Numbered from the stretch's first letter, positions 1 through 11,532 are shown. The stretch is 64,000 bases of DNA from Polychytrium aggregatum (GCF_025602895.1 NW_026516268.1:62001-126000); one strand, 5' to 3'. The notes: generated by a model not told the origin, from the sequence alone. A program made the numbers and translations.

Positions 1-738
1 GTGTGACTTTATCAACATCTACCAGGATATCAACTCTCAGCACAGGGTACCATACGATCGATCTGCCAAGTGCTCCCCCATGCGCCGACATACCTGATGA
101 GTCCAGTTCCAGTCCGACCCACTGGCCTGTTGCGAACTCTGTGGCTCCCACGAACCGGATCGTCCCTGTCACCGAAGCTTGTTCCTTTGACAACGACAGC
201 TGGACACGCTGAAGTACGCTCCACTCTGACACAGGATGACTTGCTGTCATGGACTCTGTCGTCGCTGAAAGTGTTGTGGCGGATGCGGCTGATGCGGTTG
301 ATGTGATCGATGGGGCTGCAGCACTTGATCCCCGTCTTGGGACAGTTCGATCCGCTCGGGCTGCCGGTGATGCAGATGTGCTACTCAATGGATATGATCC
401 GGGCCTGCTCCTTGCTGAGACGGGAGCGGCCGGCCTCGGAGGATTGGAGCGCACTTGCTTCGATAGACTGCGCGCAGCCGGCTTTGCCGACGTTGGAGGG
501 GCCAGGGTTGTTTTGGTCCTGCTTTGCGGCAGGCCTCTCTGCTGTTCATTGCGGGGCGTTTTTGGTGTCTTGGACGAAGATGGCAAGTGCCCCCTTGGGC
601 TCTGCTGGTTCGGGCCGTCGGTCAACTCGAGCTTGATGAGCGGGTGGAGTTTGGTTCGGGTTGCTGCCGAGGATCGGACAATGCCTGAAGTAGGTCGAGC
701 GAGCATGGAGAAAAGCTCGTCGCTGCTAACGCCGACCG
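1..738 (-). CDS. CAP-Gly domain protein, partial (5' part; runs off the left edge)
   Basis: An open exon on the minus strand runs from about 738 (first Met codon at 706-704) to 94. A Ser/Pro/Ala-rich, basic low-complexity stretch is followed by the first half of a CAP-Gly domain (GTIRFVGATEFATGQWVGLE). CAP-Gly domains of CLIP, dynactin and tubulin-cofactor proteins bind EEY/F tails of tubulin and EB proteins, so a microtubule role is likely. The exon ends at a consensus donor (GTATGT starting at 93), and the rest of the domain, including the expected GKNDG loop, lies beyond the window. The frame is the same as that of the BTB gene just upstream, only 70 bases away, so this could be the second exon of that gene rather than a separate gene. 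The domain call is firm; the gene start is not. Confidence 0.7.
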
Positions 739-775
739 CTTCGGGCGAGATTCGATTGAGTCTACTCAGTGTCGG

Positions 776-2527
776 CTAGCTGGCGGCCGCCGTTCGGGTT
801 GGTGCACCTGCAATCACTTGCCTACCCACACACGGCGCATGCTCGATGTGCCCTTGATACATACCTCTTGCCACGTCGTCCAGGATCTGTTCGTTCAGAC
901 CTTGGAGAAGCGACGGCTCCGAAAGCACCATCCACTGTCGAGCCAATATGCCCGTGCATGTGCCCTTGATCTCGGCTACAAGCGCAAGCTCATCTCTGGC
1001 TTGATCGTCGACGGTATCGGGGTCGTCGGCAGCCGGCACCACCGACAGAGCGAGCAGGCACTCCTTGGCGCTGCTGTCTCGCACCAGCGTCTTGACGGTC
1101 CTCAAAAGCTCGATCCGTGTGTCTCGGGCACTAATGCCAGGGTCGTTGAGGAAACGGATATAGCCCATGCGGATGGACTCTCCGGGATGAGCTTGGATCG
1201 TCTTGATGATCTGCGTTCTAACCCGCTCGACCATGCGCTGTGCAATGGAGACCCAGCCGGCAGAACCTGAGCAGTCCAGAGTGTCGGCCGCTCGCTTGCA
1301 GTCCAGGATGTATTCGCTCAGCGTCTCGACATTGATCCGGGCGGCCACGGCCGTTTCGAGGTCCATCCCAAAGTCGTCGGGGAGCTCGGCGACCAGCTTC
1401 TGGGTATACAGTCTGGCCCAGTTCTTGACGGCCATGAGGCGACAACCTTGCAGGACCGGCTCGAGACCTCGATCGGTGGCAAACCGGGCCATCTTGGGTA
1501 CCAGCGCCAGGCATGGGCTGCAAGTGCAGGCGAATCCGCCCGTCATCATTGATAGCCAGGCCGAGCAAACGTCCATGAGCCCAGCGAGACCCAGGTATTC
1601 GGTCGCTGCATAGATGGCAAAAATGTCGGCGAGCTGCTCGGGCGGATACGCTGTCGCCGATCCATAGACATGGTCGACAACAAACCGAACGGCCTGCCAT
1701 CCAAAAACATCAGAGGGGAGCCGGGCCGTTGCCGAATTCTGCTCGCGAAATCCAGATGTCAACAGGGCACGCATGTACGGAATCCGGGCAATCAACAGGA
1801 ACCGGTGGACAGCGACGGTGGTATCGCATAGCTCGGGTGTGCTTGAGACGGCAGATGCCCCCGTCGTCTTGGGATCGCTGGGCATTGACGGTGGCTCCAG
1901 GATGATTTGAAAGTCGCAACCGACGCCGGAAGCTTGCAAATGAGCAAGGCTCTTGGCTGGATGCTCGCTCGCAAGCCTGCTGAGCAGGAGATCGAACTGA
2001 TCTTCGCGGGCCGATGCGCATGGGTCGTCCTGGTCGGCAGACTGGAGCAGAGCCTTGAGACTGTCGACAGCCGGAGGAGGCAATCCCGAGTAAAGAGCCC
2101 TTTGCAAGCGCACGAGCTTGGGCCGGTCGTGGGATGAGACGATTCTGTATGGCGGCTGCAGCGAGAAGTCGCATTCCGGCAAGGGTCCGTCTGGGCCGAC
2201 GAAATCATAGGAACGAGCAAGCGCCGAGTGGATCCAAACGGAGCTGCCGTCCGAGCCTACCACCTCGCAGTCGGCGGCATATTCCCGAGGCGAGCGCTCG
2301 ATGGTGGCCAGGACCGTCGCCAGGCTGTTCGCAGGGAGCTCGAATATCGCCTGGGCGACCGAGACATCCAAGGCGATGTGTTTGCGCCTGGATTGCGGTT
2401 GCTGCAGGCGAGGGGCTCCACGGAGCATCGTCGGCACAATGACGGTCTGATTGCGGGCAGAGCGAGCGCTTGGTCTCCTCTGGGCAGCGGGTGCATGTGG
2501 ACTGGGCATTTGGGCACTGGACCGCAT
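776..2527 (-). CDS. BTB/POZ domain protein
   Basis: Uninterrupted 583-codon frame. The N-terminal 40 residues are basic and Ser/Pro-rich. About residues 205-345 contain a BTB/POZ fold: the hallmark around residue 236 (TVAVHRFLLIARIPYMRALL, an H-x-x-L/I...Y/F-x-x-x-L/M pattern) is followed by the helical pair ending in ATEYLGLAGLMDVCSAWL. A long helical C-terminal region of BACK-like character follows. BTB proteins dimerise and often act as CUL3 adaptors; nothing here identifies the substrate. The last 29 residues may be intron translated by mistake, because a perfect GTATGT donor lies at 864-859 (see findings): splicing there would join the protein to the CAP-Gly exon. The start is the first in-frame Met; no upstream exon was recognised. 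Confidence 0.75.
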   Translation of the reverse strand: MRSSAQMPSPHAPAAQRRPSARSARNQTVIVPTMLRGAPRLQQPQSRRKHIALDVSVAQAIFELPANSLATVLATIERSPREYAADCEVVGSDGSSVWIHSALARSYDFVGPDGPLPECDFSLQPPYRIVSSHDRPKLVRLQRALYSGLPPPAVDSLKALLQSADQDDPCASAREDQFDLLLSRLASEHPAKSLAHLQASGVGCDFQIILEPPSMPSDPKTTGASAVSSTPELCDTTVAVHRFLLIARIPYMRALLTSGFREQNSATARLPSDVFGWQAVRFVVDHVYGSATAYPPEQLADIFAIYAATEYLGLAGLMDVCSAWLSMMTGGFACTCSPCLALVPKMARFATDRGLEPVLQGCRLMAVKNWARLYTQKLVAELPDDFGMDLETAVAARINVETLSEYILDCKRAADTLDCSGSAGWVSIAQRMVERVRTQIIKTIQAHPGESIRMGYIRFLNDPGISARDTRIELLRTVKTLVRDSSAKECLLALSVVPAADDPDTVDDQARDELALVAEIKGTCTGILARQWMVLSEPSLLQGLNEQILDDVARGMYQGHIEHAPCVGRQVIAGAPTRTAAAS

Positions 2528-3248
2528 CCTGGTTTCTGGACATCACGACGAACGGGACAAACGAGTCGCTTGAATGCACATGCCTTGCTCTGCTTCCTCT
2601 GCGTGCATGGACCATTGGTCTAAATTGGTATGAGTATCTATTCTCATCCACAAAACAGCACCAGGATATCCTGTTTCGATTTGCGAACGATACGTAACCC
2701 AACAACAACAGCAACAACAAAAACAACAACCATCGAAGCGACCGTCAACACCAGGCCACGAGACCAACCTCGGAACACTTCTGGACAAGCATTCAGACAA
2801 GCATTCAGGCCAAAAATAAAAGGCACTATAATCTAGGAACGTGAGAAAAGGGTAAAGTAAAGAAGAAGAAGAAGGAAGGAAGGGGAAGGGAAGAGGAGAA
2901 GGCGTCTAAAGTAGCAAAAAGAGCGATTAGGGGAGGGGAGTGGGAATGAGCGACGGGAAGCGGACGACACGGTGCAGGGCGAGACAGGGAACGAGGACGC
3001 GAGAATCTGTGTATGGGAGAGGGGAAACCAAGAACGGGAAATGACGGCGGTCTCGCAAGCTCTGAGATGCCAGGAAACTGCCGGGGAAGGGAAACAGAGA
3101 AGCCAGCTCGGGTGAAGGAAAATGGTGATGATGGCGATGGCGGGAAGGTGGAGGAGTCATCTGAGGCAGGGTGAATCGAGCGCAGAGGCACCACTGGGAC
3201 GATGGAGGGAGACTGGATGAGGGAGAGGGCACGATAGCAACACACGGC
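2528..3248. other. Spacer between BTB gene 5' end and cyclin B 3' end
   Basis: No conserved frame. It holds a CAA/AAC-rich stretch at about 2700-2731 and a purine-rich tract (GAAGAA/GGAAGG) at about 2858-2900, which would be pyrimidine-rich on the minus strand where both genes are read. It probably contains the BTB promoter and the cyclin B 3' untranslated region. Confidence 0.5.
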
Positions 3249-5815
3249 TCACGCCGATGAGAACGGAGTGAACTGGATGTGCTTGAAGTAGGCCGTTAGG
3301 AACGTAGAAGCGCACATGAGGGAGTCGTCGGCCCACTTCCGGTAGATGGGGCTGCTGGTGCTGAGGTTGTAAGCCGTGTCGAGCAGCAGGCGGCCGCCGT
3401 AGACGACCTCGGACTCTTGGTAGCCCGAATAGTGGATGTGTGCGTCGCTCTGGAACACACAGGCGAGGGTCAGATAGCTATAGAGTGGTGGTCGTCGCCG
3501 TCAAAGTTCAGACGAGCAAAAGGCAGCCGCATTCGCGAACCGAACCGAGCTCGAGATCCGCTCCCGAGACCCATAGTGACACGCGGAGCGGAGATGGGCA
3601 AGGAAAGCAGTCCATCAAGGACACATGCTCGTTGTGCGTACATACCCATTCGCCGTTCTTGAGCACCTTCATGGCCACGTACATGGCACTGGCAGCCAGG
3701 AGCGAGGCCGGGCACTCCAGAAACTTCTCGTTGGTAAGACTGCACTCCATGAGGTACTTTGCGACGGTCCGGATCTTGGTGTCGAGCCCGTCTGCCACCG
3801 AAATGCGGCGGAGGAAAGTGAACGGACCCGGGTGGCCAACGTCGTATCCGAGCCGGCTCAGGATGTATCTCTCGGCCTTGATGATCTCCTCGCGGCCGTA
3901 GGTGTTGTCGGTCAGGAAAACGAGCTCTTGGATCTTGGGCACGCGGATCTCCTCGACCTTGGACGCAATCAGAAGCGACACCACGGCGACCAGCTGGAAC
4001 TTGTGGAGGTGCACCGAGTTGGAGGACAGGTATCGATCCATGATGTTGATGGTCAGGAAGAGCGTCTCGGGGAGGAGCCGCAGATACGTGTGTACGTCCA
4101 CGATCCACTCGACCAGCTGGGATCGCATGAGGGCGGTGATCTGGGGCTGTCTGGTGAGATAGTCGCCTGAGGGCATCGTTTGTTGCTGGAAGTGCGGCAG
4201 TGCGAGACGGGGGCGGGCGGCATAAAGCGAGGCAGGGTGCCATGGATTGAGAATGATCATGACGCGTGAGATGGGCGATATCGCATGCAATAGGGTGGAG
4301 CGAATTGCGCGACTCTGTACCGAGCATTGTCAAGCACGATGGGAATCAACGACAGACCCCTATCCTCCATGTTCCAGCCACGTCGGACCGCCGATGGCAT
4401 ACTGACCTCAATGAGCCGCAGGTGGTCGATGATCTCCTTCTCGTACTCGAGCAAAATGACCGGGTCGCGGTCGTGCAGGATAAAAAGGTTGTTCAGGCGC
4501 GACTCGGAGCTCGAGGTGGGTTTCTTTTGCGGACGGATGGGCTCCTTATCGACTTGCATCGGTGAGCTTTGCAGGTCAGGCAAGCCGCTGATCGACGAGA
4601 CGTCCGAGGTGCGCCCAATGTCGGGCACGGCAGGCGCGGAGCTACTGGAGATACGGCGCCGGGCGGGTGAGTGGTGCTGAACTGGTTGTGCATCTGGCTG
4701 CGAGCTGCTTAGGGACCGTCGCAGCGACGACGAAGACGACTGAGACTGAGACCGTGGAAGGGACGAGCGCTTCTGGGCCGAGGTGAATGTCGAAGTTGGG
4801 TGCACTGGGACGGGTATCGACGACGGTACCAGGGCAGCGGCGGTGGCGCTGGATGCCGCTGGGACTGCAGAGACGCCTGTTGGCCTGGATGGGCGGGAGA
4901 CGGCACCGGGCTTGGGGCCGAGCTTGACCCGGCCGTTGTTGATGAGGGCATGCCGCTGTTGCAGGGACGACGATGCTGTGCGTTGCTGGATAGACGAGGC
5001 CGATGCTGGTGGCCGCCGCATCCGCGACTCGGCGGACGCTGACGATGCAGAGTGGGGGATGTCCTACATTCCAAAGGACATGGCATGGCATGGCATGGCG
5101 GAGGGGAGGGGCATCGATGCGAAAGTGTCGGTGAGCCCGTCCAACAGACCGCAATTCAGCCGAGGGCGGCCAAGGACGAGTGCTTTCCACCGCCGTCGGT
5201 CTGCTCAGTGGGCCTGTCTGCGCTGAGGTGAAGTACTCGGAAAGCAGTGACATCCGCGCCTGAGCCCGAGCCCGAGCCCAGCTGCAGAGCCATCGCCCCC
5301 ATTGCCTCTTGCGTTTCTGCGCGTCCCCTTATATCCAGGAGATCACCCGAGGCTGCTCGGGTCTCTGGGCCAGGGTAAAGGATCCAAAACACGCCGCTGC
5401 CCCGTCTGCACACAGCCGCCAACGACATCGCCAAGGATGAGGCTTCGTGGGCTCCCCAACCTCCTCCCCAGCTCCTTTCTCTTGGTCGGCGACATTGCTG
5501 GTGCCTTCCCGCCGCGCAGCCTCCTACCTTCCTATTGGCGGTCCCGGCTGTGGGGCCGAGGGCTGAGCGCTTGGTCGGGCGTGGATCTTCGGGCTCCGAG
5601 AGCATGCGCCGCAGTTTTGGTGCGGGCTTTGCCGGCTCGACACTGGACTTGAGGGCCATGTCGGCCGCGCTGGAGGGGCCGGACGAGGTTCTGAGGGCAT
5701 TGGTGTGCGACTGGAGCCGCGTCGACAGCGAACCGGCGCCATAGGTCGTCGTCGCTGTGGGCTTGGACAGCATCTGCGAAGTGGGGTGATGGTGGTGGCT
5801 CGGATGCACATCCAT
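3249..5815 (-). CDS. Mitotic B-type cyclin (4 exons)
   Basis: Exons 5815-5528, 5063-4407, 4185-3646 and 3449-3249 join in phase to 561 residues. The first half is Ser/Pro/Gln-rich and contains a destruction-box-like RSALGPTAG at about residue 85-95, the APC/C degron region of B cyclins. The cyclin N box begins in exon 2 (EYEKEIIDHLRLIE) and continues in exon 3 with the classic MRSQLVEWIVDVH, LLPETLFLTINIMDRYLS and KFQLVAVVSLLIASKVEEI motifs; the C box ends with KWADDSLM...LTAYFKHIQF. The protein would activate CDK1 for entry into mitosis and be destroyed at anaphase. All borders are GT..AG; intron 1 (464 bp) has a CATGG pentamer array and a donor GTAGGA. The start at 5815 is the first Met before the conserved basic region; a further 5' exon cannot be excluded. 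Confidence 0.92.
5079..5099. repeat. Pentamer array (TGGCA)n in cyclin B intron 1
   Basis: Four perfect copies of a 5-base unit, 15 bases from the acceptor of intron 1. One of the many short intronic arrays in the window. Confidence 0.85.
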
Positions 5816-6613
5816 ATTTTCGGATGAGGGCTTGCGCTTGACGTGGGCTGCTCCTGGCAGCGCCGACGCCGACGCCAGCGGCCGTCTGGATAGAGGACGG
5901 GCAATCTGGGAGAGCAGTTGGCGAGTCGAGCGACAAACACGCCGCGGACACACGCGGGGAGGAAGGGGTGAATCGACAAGAGTGTCAGTGCCTTGGGGTC
6001 GCTGGTATCCGATGGATGCGAGAGAAAGGCAAAAAGCGGTGGAGGAGGATCTCAAGAGCCGGCCGATGCAGTCAACACGGCCTCGCAGGTACGCAGTGTC
6101 TGGGACGGCAAGCACGCATGTCGAGCGGATGAATTACCACTCGCGGGTCCATGATGGCGATGGCGGGATCGACAGGACGTTAAAGATGGCAGACGGATGG
6201 AGAGAAAAAAACAGCGGCCGCACAATGGAAATGGAAATGCAAGTGGGGGTGGACATGGGCGCCTCGGGCGGGCGAAAGCGCGAGAGTCGCTTCTCGCCGA
6301 GGACATCGACATTGGGGCAACGCTCTCGGCGAGAAGGCTGGTCTGGCGCGCAGCAACATGACCAGCTGGGTCCAACTGGCGGGAAACGAGACCGCTGGTC
6401 GGATTGCATGAAGGCATGCAGGCATGCAGGACAAGAGGTGGTATTTGGCAATCGACAAGGCCATGTGTGGCGAGACTATCACAACGAGGTGGTCGCCGGG
6501 GGGCGGCTGCGACAATAACCAGAGGGTGGGTGTGTGGATGGCGTTGCGAGCCAGCCAGCGTCCCAAGCCAAGCCAGCTGGGCCAGCATGGCCATAACGCC
6601 GGCATCACGGCCT
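5816..6613. other. Spacer between cyclin B 5' end and rhomboid 3' end
   Basis: No coding signature in either direction. It should contain the cyclin B promoter and 5' untranslated region and the rhomboid gene's 3' end. Several stretches stay open in more than one frame because of the high GC content. Confidence 0.5.
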
Positions 6614-8249
6614 TCATCCGAGGGACTGGTAGCGGGGCTGGTTGGGCCACAGCCCGAATCCGGTTCGAGCACGCTGGAGCCACGACGGCTGGGCAGCAGG
6701 CTCGGCGGCCAGTTCGTCAAGGTCGTCGAGATCGTCGTAGAAGGTGGGCAGGACGATCTTGCCGGGGAGCTGGACGTAGGACTCCAGGGAGCACAGAGGC
6801 GACATGATCCACAGAGACTCGATCCAAGTGATAACCCAGAACGGGAAGTGCAGAGGATTCAGATATCCCAGCGAATCTGGACGGGCAATCCGCGTGCCGT
6901 TGGAGTCGACCAGGACGCAGACGACGGAGCATCGATTCGGATATGGGGATTCGGGCAGGAATGTCGCGAGGACGAGATCGCCGATGATATTTCCGATGAG
7001 ATCGCCGATGCGATTGCCGATGCGATTGCCGATGCGATTGCCGATGAGGTAGGGGGAAGCAGCGCCAAACGGTCAGGAGGCGGTTCTGTTTCAGGAATAT
7101 TTCGGCAATGCTTTGGCAATGTTCCATCATCAAGTCAACACGCACGAGCGGCCGGGACTGAATCGCAGGTCAGACATAAAAGTCTTCTGCCCACCACTGC
7201 ACACATTCGCGGACCGATGGGGGAGGAGGAGGATTTCGGCTCAGCCCACTTGCTTACATATGATTCCAACGAGGATTCCAGAGAGATTGCCAAAGAAGGC
7301 AGACTGCGGGAAGATGATCTGGGTGGCGATGAGGAGGAACCAGGGATAGATGGCACCAGGGACGGGAACACCAAACCATCTGCGGCATTGGTGGGGGGAA
7401 CGTGAGCAATGTTAGCCTCCAGCGACCCTGGCCCGGCTGGACGTTATCAAGGGGGAAGAGACACGCCTATACCCACCTCCGAGCCTGAAAGACGCCCGAC
7501 TTGCGGTTGGCCTCGAGAGAGATATAGATCATCACCAGGCTCGACAGTCCCGAGAAGCATGCCTCGGACCACTTGGGCACAATGAGCATGAAGGGCACCA
7601 TCAACAACGTATAGCACACGCCATTGACGGCCGCCATGACGACGGATAGATGCACAAACTGAACGGTGCCGACCTGCCGCTCAAACAGGCTTCCAAGCGG
7701 GATGAACCCAACAAGGTTCATCAGCAGCGGCAGGATTCCGGAGTGGAAGAAGCTGTAGGTGAACAGCCTGTAGGAGTTGATGAGCTGTGTGGCATCGATG
7801 GCGAGGAGATCCGGCCGGAGGTTCGAAGTGGGAGGAGAGCCAGGACAAGCGATACCCCCGAAAGACCCAGCCATTGACAGCGAGGAAACATTGGCGTTAG
7901 AACAACACATAAGACAAGACACTTGCAGCGCAAAGCCGAGCCAGGCGCAGGTCAAAACCCGGCAAGAGCGATGGAGACTCGGGAGAATGGGTCGAATCGC
8001 AGGCCACGCCGTCGATCCAGCAGGAGAATAAAAATCAAGGAAACCTACACCGTCTGTGAAGGACTCTGAGTGCAGCAGCCACTTTTGCGGGCTGAGACAC
8101 ACTCGCTCGAACAGCGGCGGGTCGAGCGGCAGGACCATGGCCAGGACATGCAGGATGCAGACGACGAGGGCGAGGACGGAGGTGGCCAGCGGCAGCGAAA
8201 AGTACCATCGGCGGATGAATGCGACGACGGCGTCTCGATATGAGGTCAT
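6614..8249 (-). CDS. Rhomboid-family membrane protein, likely inactive (4 exons)
   Basis: Exons 8249-8049, 7784-7477, 7379-7258 and 6876-6614 join in phase to 297 residues. The order of segments is that of the small eukaryotic rhomboids (RHBDD1/Rbd2 type): an N-terminal membrane helix (LATSVLALVVCILHVLAMVL), the LFTYSFFHSGILPLLMNLVGF segment, SLFERQVGTVQF, the serine segment SEACFSGLSSLVMIY, and PGAIYPWFLLIATQI followed by FFGNLSGILVG and GYLNPL. Active rhomboids carry GxSG and a His in the (G)H-x-x-G segment; here the serine motif reads GLSS and the histidine position is Asn (GGC AAT at about 7283-7288). Read literally, the catalytic dyad is broken, which would make this a pseudoprotease like derlins or iRhoms. 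The C terminus is acidic (YDDLDDLDEL) and soluble. Confidence 0.85.
6972..7058. repeat. 12-bp tandem array in rhomboid intron 3
   Basis: Four perfect copies of GATGCGATTGCC at 7007-7054, with degenerate copies before them. The array lies inside intron 3 (7257-6877). Confidence 0.9.
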
Positions 8250-10711
8250 GGCGGCGGCGTGCAAGCTCGAGCGGGGATAGGATGCGATAGATGTGGATGA
8301 TGGTGTGGATGGATTCGGTGTGGATGATGGTGTGGATGGATGTGGTTGTGGAGGCGGGCCGCTGTGGCGCAGGCGCTCGGATTTCTGTGGATGGCGGGCT
8401 TTCTGTGGATGCTCCAATTTCCACCAAAGCAAAATGCCTTGCACCATGAGTCGATTGCCGTTGCAGCAACGACATACATGTCTGGCGACACTGACAAACG
8501 CACCCTGGGGCGGCATCGGCAAGCACCCCCGATACGACGACAGCAGCGGATTCTGCCGGCGGATTCTGCTAGCAGATGCTGCCAGCGAACCGCTCGCACC
8601 AACGATCCTGGATGAGCGCCGTATCATACTACTATTGCTTCAGGCCGGCGCTGCATACCGCCTCAGTCGGGCTCCGTCGTCCTGGGATGCTTTCTGCTTC
8701 TGCTGGTGCCGCTGCTGCCGCCTATCGGTGCAGTGGCGGATGGCTTGGCTTTCTCTGCCAGCACACGCATGCAGACAGACAGGTGCCGCCCGCCTCCTGC
8801 TCTCCCGCTCCTCCACGAAATAGAGTTTTGGTTTCTCCCGTGTGGGGCGGTGTCGAAAGAGTCCAGATCCATGCAGCATCCGCTTCCGAGAATCCGAAGC
8901 CTACGGTTCGGGGGAGGCGGGAAATCCATTCCAGGATCGTTCTGCAAAGCTTGGAGCTGTCTGTTTTGCAGTCTTTCCTGTCGGTCCGCGTTCTGTCTCG
9001 ATCGAGAAGACCAAAACCTTAGCTGGACGGCCTCGGGGGCTGCGTGCAGAAGCCGGTCCGAGACGTTTGTTGTCACTGGCTGGCTGCCGACAAGAGCGTC
9101 GGGGGAGCTGGGGCAGGAGTGGTTCTGGATCAGAGAGTAGTTTGCGGTTGGATCTGAAGGGGAGATCTGAGGCTGAGGCTGAGGTGCCAGGAGCAAGGAA
9201 GGCCATGAAAGCCGGTGCTCGATCCGAAGGCGCTGGGGAACCTGTGCAGGCCGCGGAGAACAACATGCAGCCGGGCCATGAAGGCGAGGGACGCTTCGAG
9301 TTTTGTCTTGTCTTGGGCCGCACGCGCTGGGTGTCTTGGAAGGCCGACAGCCAGATCGCAGCCCCGTGCCTGGCGAATGTTTGGGTGCGTGCATTTGAGG
9401 CCACAAGGCGGCAGGCAGCCTTTCCAGCGCACGCGGCCTCCACCGGGCTCTGCGGCTCCACGGGGCCATACTCTGAGCCAGAGCCAGGGGGGATGAGGAG
9501 AGCAAGAGAAGGGGGTGTTCGACTGTTCGCTTGCCTGCTTGCTTGTGGGAGAACGGGGCCGAGGCGTGTGTGAATGCACATCGGCCATGGCGGATGCAGA
9601 CGGGGACAGCCCGATGGCAGAGAGCTGCTGCTGTGGCCCAGCAAAAGGAAGATGTCATCCGCGAGGACATGCACGAGCTGGTGGGTGCATTAGTGGGTGG
9701 CACGACCCGGGCGACCGCGGATATGGCAGCATGGGTTGAATCGCATGGGTTGTGTTGCCAGGCCATGTCGAATGCAACAGGATGCTGGTGCAATCGCCGA
9801 TGTGTCTGCTCTGCTCTGTTCTGCTCCGTTTGTTGCAATCGAGGTCGGCTCTGGCGAAGAGCACGCTGTCGGAGAGGAGTTTGGTGGGAGACTGTCGGTG
9901 GCCTGCCGTGGCCCTGCTGTGGCCCTGCTGTGGCCAACCCACCCATGCGCGCTGGTGGTGGTGGAGGAGGAGGAGCCGGCGCACATTTTTGCGCGAACTC
10001 GACTGGCAAGCCCGGCAGCAAGCTTGGTTCCCGCCGGCTTGGACAACCCAGTGCAACCGCTGCTATCTCTCGCTCTCGCTCTCACTCTCTCCGTATCTCT
10101 TGTGGATGGCCGCCTGGGCAAAAGACCGAGTCAGGCCGACGAGCCCGGTGGGACACCCGGCCGCTGGTGCCCGGCACCAGATCGGGTGCAAGAAACGTGC
10201 GAGGGGCTCGCCGCGGGCCTGGCCACAATCTGTGGCAGATCCTGAGCATCATGGCGACCTCAAGCCGGGCAAAAAAACGAGGTCAGACTCAGCGAGCGGC
10301 GAGCGGCCAAGCGGTCCATCCGCGGGACCTCGTTGTTGGAGCCGAGCCGCAGATCGCGAGGTCTCGCGGATGAGCCGCAGGACGATTCGCAGACCAGTCG
10401 CCGTCGCAGGGGGGCCGACCAGCGTGCCAGGCGGGCATGTGGGGGCCAGAGAACGGGCGCTGGTTGGCCAGCAGCTGGGGTTGCACGGCTGGTTCTGGAT
10501 CGCGCCTGGGCCCGAGGGAACGCGGCGCGTGCAAGCAGAGTGGGCCGAGTCGATGCTCCGATGGACGCACGTGCGGGCCGATGCCGCAACGGCGCTGTAC
10601 AGCACGGCGACACAGCGGACGCGACGGTGGTGTCGCTGCAGTGGGTGCTGTTGCTGCTGTGGGTGCCCTGGGTGGTGGTGGTGTAGACGCAAGTTGGGGT
10701 GGGGTTGGGTG

Positions 10712-10775
10712 TCGCTGCTGCTGCTGCTGCTGCTCCTGCTGCTCCTGCGCTTGCTGATGCTCCTGCTGATGCCGC
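10712..10775. repeat. CTG/CTC trinucleotide-rich tract
   Basis: Begins with about six CTG units, then mixed CTC/CTG/CGC/TTG units. Intergenic; in other frames it would give poly-Ala or poly-Gln, but no gene supports that. Confidence 0.8.
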
Positions 10776-11454
10776 TGCCGAAATGCATCGGCTTCGGCCC
10801 GGGACGCATATCGGCCAACATGCCCTTTTGGCGACGCAACCAACATTCGTGCTGTTCCTGCTATTCCTGCTGACGAATTCCAACAGCACGCAGCATGCTG
10901 TGATTCCAACAGCACGCAGAGACTCAAGCAGCATGCTCTTGTTCTGGATGCAAGCACATTCTCGCTCTGTCGCCCTTGTCCGCCACCCACCCAATCGACG
11001 CGTCGGCACCGACCGCCACCCGCGCCCCGGCCACCGCGATGATTCGCCGGCAGATGCACGTGCAAGCGCGCAACGCGCTCTCTTCGTCACACATCGTCGC
11101 GCATTGTCGCACGCCGTCACACACTGTCATCCCAGCTCGCCACAGTCTCTGTGAGCCCACCCGCGCCTGCCCACAAGCCCGCCGGGGCACGAAGGAAAAA
11201 AACATGCCGCCCTTGCCGCCCGCCCCTCGCCCGCCTGCCGCCCGCCCCGCCCGCCTCTCGCCCCCCCGGCGCGTGCTTTCCCGCCCCAGCGAATCACCGC
11301 TGTCCATTCCTTCGCCCAGCCAGTCGCGCTTGTTGGTCTCCGCCCATGTTCTCCTTCTCGTCGTGTCCCGTCGGTCCATGCGCGGGCCTGGCGTTCCGTC
11401 GCCAACGTTCCCTCTCGCCCACGAGGCGGCCTTCGGCGGCCTTCCGAACCCAGC

Positions 11455-11460
11455 ATATAA
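11455..11460 (+). promoter_or_regulatory. TATA box of the phosphate transporter gene
   Basis: ATATAA about 75 bases before the start codon, the only such element near this start, followed by a pyrimidine-rich leader typical of highly expressed fungal genes. Confidence 0.5.
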
Positions 11461-11532
11461 GCCGCTCCCGCTCCCGCCTCCCCTTCCCACTTCTTCACCA
11501 CCTCACACCAGCTTCCCGCACACTGTCCGGAA

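Larger units (their letters stand above)
8250..11532. other. 3.3-kb block without a recognisable gene
   Basis: It lies between two divergent promoters (rhomboid, minus; phosphate transporter, plus). Several open frames of 150-450 codons exist on both strands, but they are Arg/Ala/Pro/Ser-rich, overlap each other, have no family resemblance and no phase-compatible exon chain. Contents seen: a GGTGTGGATGGAT-type repeat at about 8287-8345, a CTG/CTC-rich tract at 10712-10775, a direct repeat containing ATTCCAACAGCACGCAG at about 10876-10919, and a very C-rich pyrimidine tract at about 11200-11280 just before the transporter promoter. Confidence 0.5.

Noticed and set aside
8663-10021. 452-codon minus-strand frame in the gene-free block
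   Set aside because: Low-complexity Pro/Ser/Arg/His sequence, overlaps other equally long frames on both strands, no family resemblance.
10712-10775. CTG tract as a coding poly-amino-acid repeat
   Set aside because: No gene model includes it; it is intergenic.
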